Shown here piece by piece: positions 59,682-64,000 of a stretch of 64,000 nucleotides of DNA; the stretch's first letter is position 1; each line of letters begins with the position of its first letter. The DNA comes from Nocardiopsis sp. YSL2 (GTDB lineage: Bacteria; Actinomycetota; Actinomycetes; Streptosporangiales; Streptosporangiaceae), in assembly GCF_030555055.1 (NCBI RefSeq), contig NZ_JAMOAO010000001.1, positions 62,001-126,000 of the forward strand. The letters are read 5' to 3'. Made by a program: the position numbers and the translations under genes. The notes beneath the pieces were generated by a model. It was not told the DNA's origin. It worked only from the letters and a program-made list of their open reading frames with translations, and did not search any database.

Positions 59682-59824
59682 GGGCACAGGGTAGGACCTG
59701 GCTCCCACCGGCGCACCGCACCGACACCGCGGGCGCCCGTGGGCCCGCCCCCACGGTGCGCGGGCGGTCGCCTCGCGGGGAGGATCCCCGGTCGGCCCGG
59801 CCCGGACACGGTACTCTCCGCCGC

Positions 59825-60778
59825 ATGGAACAGCGACAGGTGGGCAGATCAGGACTCTGGGTGTCACGCACTGCCCTGGGCACGATGACCTGGGGACAGG
59901 ACACCTCCGAGGAGGAGGCTGGGCAGCAGCTCACCGCGTTCGTGGACGCGGGCGGCACGCTGGTGGACACCGCGGACATCTACACCGGCGGGCAGAGCGA
60001 GCGGATCCTGGGGCGCCTGATGCGCGGCTCGCTGCGCCGCGAGGACCTGGTGGTGTCGACCAAGACCGGGCACACCCCCGAGGCCTACCGTCCCGTGGAC
60101 GGCTCCCGACGGCACCTCCTGGCGTCCCTGGACGCCTCCCTGCGCAGGCTGCAGACCGACTACGTCGACCTGTGGCAGCTGCACGTGTTCGATCCGGCCA
60201 CGCCGCCGGAGGAGTCGCTGGCGGCGATGGAGACGGCCGTCGCGAGCGGCAAGGCGCGCTACGTGGGCGCCGGCGACCTGGAGGCCTGGCAGTTCTCCAC
60301 GCTGGCGACCTGGCAGCGCGCCCGCGCGGGCCGGGTCCCGCTGGTGAGCGTGGGCGCGGAGTACTCCCTGCTCAACCGGGGTGCCGACCGGTCGCTGCGG
60401 CCGGCAGCCGCGGCGGCTCAGGCGCACGTGATCGCGTGGTCACCGCTGGGGCGCGGGGTGCTCAGCGCCAAGTACCGCAACGGCGTCCCGCCGGACTCCC
60501 GCGGCGCCTTTCCCCACATGGCGCCCTACGTGGAGCCCTACCTGGACGACCACAGCCGACGGGTGGTGGAGTCGGTGTGCACGGCCGCCGAGGGCCTGGG
60601 GGTCCCGCCGCTGGCCGTCGCGCTGAGCTGGGCGCGCGACCAGGAGGGCGTGGCCGCCGCCGTCGTGGGGCCGCGGACCCTGCCCCAGCTCCAGGAGATC
60701 CTCGGTGTGGAGGGCGTGGAGCTGCCGCCGGAGATCCGTTCCGCCCTCGACGACGCGACGTCGGTCCCCGACCGCTGA
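59825..60778 (+). CDS. Aldo/keto reductase
   Basis: A 317-aa (beta/alpha)8 oxidoreductase. The tetrad is present: Asp and Tyr in LVDTADIYTGG, Lys in VSTKTGH, His in LWQLHVF. NADPH binding is suggested by the C-terminal VGPRTLPQLQE. Reduces aldehydes or ketones; substrate unknown. Confidence 0.9.
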   Translation: MEQRQVGRSGLWVSRTALGTMTWGQDTSEEEAGQQLTAFVDAGGTLVDTADIYTGGQSERILGRLMRGSLRREDLVVSTKTGHTPEAYRPVDGSRRHLLASLDASLRRLQTDYVDLWQLHVFDPATPPEESLAAMETAVASGKARYVGAGDLEAWQFSTLATWQRARAGRVPLVSVGAEYSLLNRGADRSLRPAAAAAQAHVIAWSPLGRGVLSAKYRNGVPPDSRGAFPHMAPYVEPYLDDHSRRVVESVCTAAEGLGVPPLAVALSWARDQEGVAAAVVGPRTLPQLQEILGVEGVELPPEIRSALDDATSVPDR

Positions 60779-60912
60779 GCCGCCCGGACCCGTGTCCCGG
60801 CCCCGGGCCCGCGCGGAGCGGACGCCGATCGCGCGGGTGACCACCGGCGTCACCGGGACTCGGTACGCTCTCCCAGAGTCCGCGAAGTGTCCAACGAGGG
60901 GAACGGCCCCAG

Positions 60913-62643
60913 GTGTCCGAGGCAGTCGAACAGGTCAGTGCAGTCCTCGACCGGATGGGCGCGCCCCCCGCCCTGGCCCCCCGGCTGGCGGCCGCCCTGG
61001 GTCCCGGGGGCGCCGCCGAACTGAACGCCAACCCCTGGCTCCTGCTGCGCCTGCCGCAGGTGACCGTCGAGCAGGCCGACTTCTGCGCCCGCAGACACCT
61101 GGGCGAGAACGCCCGCCCCGGCGACCCGCGACGGCTGAGCGCTCTGACCGCCCACGTCCTGCGGATGTCGGCGCGGCGCGGGCACACGGTCGTCGAGGAG
61201 AAGCGGCTGGCCACCCTCGTGGGCCAGCTGGGCGTGCCGCGCCCGTCGGACGCGCTGGAGGCGGCCGTGGCCGAGGAGAGCGCCGTGGTCCTGGAGAGCA
61301 TGGAGGACTCCGACGACGACTTCGACTTCGAGGAGGGCGGGGTCCCGGAGGTGCCCGACACCGAGCGGTACTACGCCCTGCCCGACGTCGGCCACGCCGA
61401 ACAGCGCCTGGGCGACCAGCTGTTGCGCCTCATGAGCGGGAACGAGCCCATCATGGACTCGGCGACCGCCGGCGAGACCGTCGACGAGGCCGCCGAGAAG
61501 GGCGGGTTCACCGTCGCGGAGACGACCCGTCAGGCCCTGGTCACGGCGACGCTGCGCCCGGTGACCGTGCTCTGGCACGGGCCGGGCGACGCGGGCGAGG
61601 TGGCACGGGCCCTGGTGTGCCTGGGCGCGATCGCCACCGACAGCCAGGTCGGGATCGCCGTGGCGGCCCCCACCGCCCAGGCCGCGGCGGCACTCAACGC
61701 CGACCTGGCCGCCGTCGCCGAGGAACCGCCGGTCCGCGCGCTGTCCCTGCCCGAACTGCTCTCCCAGGCTCCGGTCACGGCCGGGCTGGTGGTGCTGCAG
61801 GAGTCGATGTCGGTGGGCGCGGCGCGGACCGCCGAGCTGGTGTCGTCGTGCGGCGACGAGACGCACCTGGTGCTCCTGGCCGACCCCCGCCAGGCGCCGT
61901 CCGCCACGCCGGGCCAGGTCGCGTTGGACGTGGCCGCCTCGCGTGCCGCCCATGCGGGCGAGGTCGCGGCCCCGGGCGAGCCGGGCCCGATCGCGGAGCT
62001 GGCCCTGGGCGTGGCCGACGGCGACGTGCCGGACGTGGCCGCCCCCGACCGCGAGGTCGTGCGAGTGCCCGCCGCCTCGGCGGAGGAGGCGGCGCACCGG
62101 GTGGTGCAGCTGCTCACCGACTCGATCCCGCGCGCGATCGGCGTGGACCCCGAGCGCACACAGGTCATCGCCTCGCGCGAAGACGGCCCGGCGGGCGCGC
62201 GGGCGCTCAACGCGGCGTGCAAGGAGCGGTTGAACCCGGGCCCGGGCGCGCACGGCGGCCTGGACGTGGGCGACCGTGTGCTGCTGGCGGCAGACGGGCC
62301 GGGATACGGCCCCGGGGACACCGGCTACCTGCGCGAGGTGGGCGAACGGGCCGTGGTCGAACTGTCCGACGGCCGCCGGGTGGAGGTCGCCGACCCCTCG
62401 GCGCTGCGCCCGGGGTGGGCGATCACCGTGGCCGCCGCGCACGGGGGCCGCTGGCCCGCGGTCGTGGGCGTGTTCCCGCCGGAGGTACCGGTCTCGCGGC
62501 CGCAGGTGTACACGGTGCTCACCCGCGCCGTACGCCACGTGTCGCTGGTGGACGTCACCGACGGCGCGCTGGCCACAGGTGTGCGCGACAACGCCGCCGT
62601 CCAGCGCACGACCCGCCTGGCCCGCATCCTGCGCGAGGGCTGA
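60913..62643 (+). CDS. RecD/helix-hairpin-helix-type protein with degenerate ATP site
   Basis: A 576-aa protein that looks like the RecD2 branch: an N-terminal HhH-like region (NPWLLLRLPQVTVEQADFCA), a helicase-like middle, and a C-terminal VYTVLTRAVRHVSLVD motif that matches UvrD/RecD motif VI. The place of Walker A reads WHGPGDAGEVARAL, without the GKT/S lysine, and the Walker B region (LVVLQESMSV) lacks the DE pair, so ATP hydrolysis is unlikely. GTG start at 60913. Possibly a structural DNA-binding relative. Confidence 0.65.
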   Translation: MSEAVEQVSAVLDRMGAPPALAPRLAAALGPGGAAELNANPWLLLRLPQVTVEQADFCARRHLGENARPGDPRRLSALTAHVLRMSARRGHTVVEEKRLATLVGQLGVPRPSDALEAAVAEESAVVLESMEDSDDDFDFEEGGVPEVPDTERYYALPDVGHAEQRLGDQLLRLMSGNEPIMDSATAGETVDEAAEKGGFTVAETTRQALVTATLRPVTVLWHGPGDAGEVARALVCLGAIATDSQVGIAVAAPTAQAAAALNADLAAVAEEPPVRALSLPELLSQAPVTAGLVVLQESMSVGAARTAELVSSCGDETHLVLLADPRQAPSATPGQVALDVAASRAAHAGEVAAPGEPGPIAELALGVADGDVPDVAAPDREVVRVPAASAEEAAHRVVQLLTDSIPRAIGVDPERTQVIASREDGPAGARALNAACKERLNPGPGAHGGLDVGDRVLLAADGPGYGPGDTGYLREVGERAVVELSDGRRVEVADPSALRPGWAITVAAAHGGRWPAVVGVFPPEVPVSRPQVYTVLTRAVRHVSLVDVTDGALATGVRDNAAVQRTTRLARILREG

Positions 62644-62702
62644 TCGCGGGCGGCGGGCCGGTCGGCACGGCGGTGACGGCCGTCCGGCTCACGCGACACC
62701 TC

Positions 62703-62732
62703 CGCCCCGGGCCACGATGACGGCCCGGGGCG
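62703..62732. terminator. Hairpin between convergent genes
   Basis: CGCCCCGGGCC (62703-62713) and GGCCCGGGGCG (62722-62732) form an 11-bp stem with an 8-base loop, between the RecD-like and Uma2 genes. Confidence 0.75.
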
Positions 62733-63320
62733 TCAGGCCGCGTACCTGGGAAAGACGGAGGTGTCGATCCGGACGTCCTTGAGCGGTTCGGGCAGGACGA
62801 CCTCGTCCCCGAACTCGGTGTCGTGGTGCGCCCGGTACTCGCCGCCCTGGGGGTCCCAGTACACCCTCGTGGTCCCGTTGCGCGGATCGATGAGGAGGTA
62901 GACAGGAATCCGCCAGCGCGCGTACAGGGAGGGCTTGACCTTGGTGTCGTTGGTGTGGTTGCTGGGAGAGACCACTTCGACCACGCAGTCGACGTCGTCG
63001 GGGTCCACCAGCCACCCGTCCTCCTCCTCGACCGCGACGGGAACGATGAGCAGGTCCGGCGAGGCGAAGTCCTCGCCCTCAAGCGCCTCGATCGAGTACA
63101 TCTGCTCGGCGACCCGGCCCTCGGGCAGTTGACCGGCCACCTGATCATAAAGTCGGCGAAGAGCAGCCCCATGCTTCTTCGACGGGGTGGGTGACATCAC
63201 GATGGCCCCTTCGATGACCTCCACCTTGAATCCCTGCGGGACGTCGAGGTGGTCGGCCAGTTCGCGCAGATTGAACGGGGACGGACGCACGTCAGACGAC
63301 TTTTCCAGTACGGCGGTCAT
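62733..63320 (-). CDS. Uma2-family (DUF820) PD-(D/E)XK-like protein
   Basis: A 195-aa protein of the Uma2 restriction-endonuclease-like fold: SPTPSKKHGAALRRLYDQVA, the metal Asp in FASPDLLIVPVAV, and ExV in DCVVEVVSPSN followed by KPSLYARWRIPVYLLIDP. Common and multi-copy in actinobacteria; role unknown. ATG 63320 with GGAAGGGGAAG upstream. Confidence 0.9.
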   Translation of the reverse strand: MTAVLEKSSDVRPSPFNLRELADHLDVPQGFKVEVIEGAIVMSPTPSKKHGAALRRLYDQVAGQLPEGRVAEQMYSIEALEGEDFASPDLLIVPVAVEEEDGWLVDPDDVDCVVEVVSPSNHTNDTKVKPSLYARWRIPVYLLIDPRNGTTRVYWDPQGGEYRAHHDTEFGDEVVLPEPLKDVRIDTSVFPRYAA

Positions 63321-63438
63321 TTCTTCCCCTTCCTTTCGCCTAGCCATCGAAGAGACCTCCAGGGCCGCGTGTCCGGGCTTTCCCTCATCCTGATCCCACT
63401 CACGTGCCGAAAGCAAAGGTGCGCGCGGACCGGAATCG

Positions 63439-64000
63439 TCAGATCCGGTCGAGGAAGGCGCCGTCGACCACCAGGTTGTTGCCCGTGACGTAGCTCGCGG
63501 CGGGGCTCGCCAGGTAGGCCGCCGCGCGGGCGACCTCCTCGGGGCGGCCGAGGCGGCCGTAGGGGATGCGCTCGCGGATGCTCTCGTACAGCGCCGGATC
63601 GTTCTCCCGGCGCCTGGCCCAGCCGCCGCCCGGGAACTCGACGGGGCCGGGCGAGACGGTGTTGACCCGGATCCCCTCCGGCGCCCACGCCCGGGCGAGG
63701 GAGGAGGCGTGGTGGTTGAGCGCGGCCTTGACCGCGCCGTAGGAGTGGGGTCCGGCCGGAGCGGTGGTGTGCAGGGCCGAGGTGGTCGAGATCAGGACCA
63801 CCGAGCCGCCGCGCTCGGAGGCGGCCAGGTAGGGGTGGGCTGCCTCGGCCAGGCGCACGAACGGCAGCAGGTCGGAGTTGAGGCCGCGCTCCCACTGGTC
63901 CGGCGTCGCCGCGCTGCCGCCGGAGACGTTGGAGACCAGCACGTCCAGTCCCCCGAGGTGGTCGGCGGCCTCGCCCAGAAACCTCGTGAGGGCGTCGTGG
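63439..64000 (-). CDS. Short-chain dehydrogenase/reductase (partial, 5' end outside window)
   Basis: The C-terminal ~186 residues of a classical SDR are visible: LVSNVSGGS (after the cofactor site), LISTTSA (catalytic Ser), SYGAVKAALN (YxxxK), RVNTVSPGPVEF and YVTGNNLVVDGA. The N-terminal Rossmann motif lies beyond base 64000. Confidence 0.92.
   Translation of the reverse strand, partial: HDALTRFLGEAADHLGGLDVLVSNVSGGSAATPDQWERGLNSDLLPFVRLAEAAHPYLAASERGGSVVLISTTSALHTTAPAGPHSYGAVKAALNHHASSLARAWAPEGIRVNTVSPGPVEFPGGGWARRRENDPALYESIRERIPYGRLGRPEEVARAAAYLASPAASYVTGNNLVVDGAFLDRI

Overview
The window looks like chromosome from a high-GC actinomycete, most likely Nocardiopsis or a close relative in the Nocardiopsaceae. 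The genus is inferred from GC-rich codon use, a conservon with CYP154/CYP157-type P450 genes, an rbpA gene, and the chain of TIGR03843, DUF3090 and TIGR03848-type genes typical of actinobacteria. No rRNA or tRNA gene was found.

Layout. (1) 1-3.4 kb: accessory edge with the 5' part of a type I CRISPR cas3 (HD domain), a three-repeat CRISPR array, a DUF2637 membrane protein of the kind found on actinomycete integrative elements, and a broken transposase. (2) 3.4-35.1 kb: a biosynthetic gene cluster. A leftward operon (22.9 to 6.5 kb, nearly every gene overlapping the next by 1-17 nt, followed by two more leftward genes) carries, in transcription order, a Gfo/Idh/MocA oxidoreductase, nitrilase-family hydrolase, F420/flavin LLM oxidoreductase, UDP-glucuronate decarboxylase-like SDR, GT8, ACP, carbamoyltransferase, a degenerate sugar nucleotidyltransferase-like protein, GT4, a CobT-like phosphoribosyltransferase, HAD phosphatase, aryl adenylating enzyme, chorismate lyase, a C-A-T NRPS, a free-standing C protein, then an epimerase-type SDR and a PIG-L deacetylase. 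A rightward arm (23.6-35.1 kb) carries a heterodimeric ABC exporter, class III aminotransferase, P450, a 53-residue peptide gene, methyltransferase, and two transglutaminase-like enzymes flanking an ACP-KS-ACP protein without AT. (3) 35.2-41.8 kb: the other accessory edge, with a large YobI-type P-loop ATPase, a second DUF2637 gene and an orphan Wadjet JetA. (4) 42-64 kb: mostly core chromosome. It holds a pseudokinase-like membrane protein, an ABC-F pseudogene, an NCS2 permease, a lipoprotein, a conservon with two tandem P450 pairs, rbpA with a sigma-R-type promoter, phosphatases, an aldo/keto reductase, a RecD-like protein, a Uma2 nuclease and an SDR.

How the cluster may work (inference). 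Chorismate lyase makes a hydroxybenzoate and the adenylating enzyme loads an aryl acid onto the ACP. The CobT-like protein lacks the catalytic glutamate of base-activating CobT and is followed directly by a HAD phosphatase, so the two could attach a ribosyl phosphate to the phenol and then dephosphorylate it. That would be a cobamide-type (ArsAB-like) phenol ribosylation recruited into secondary metabolism. UDP-pentose formation, two glycosyltransferases, a deacetylase and a carbamoyltransferase point to further decorated sugars. NRPS, KS and transglutaminase-like enzymes would then build the acyl or amide part. I do not recognise the product; this is the main candidate for an undescribed system in the window.
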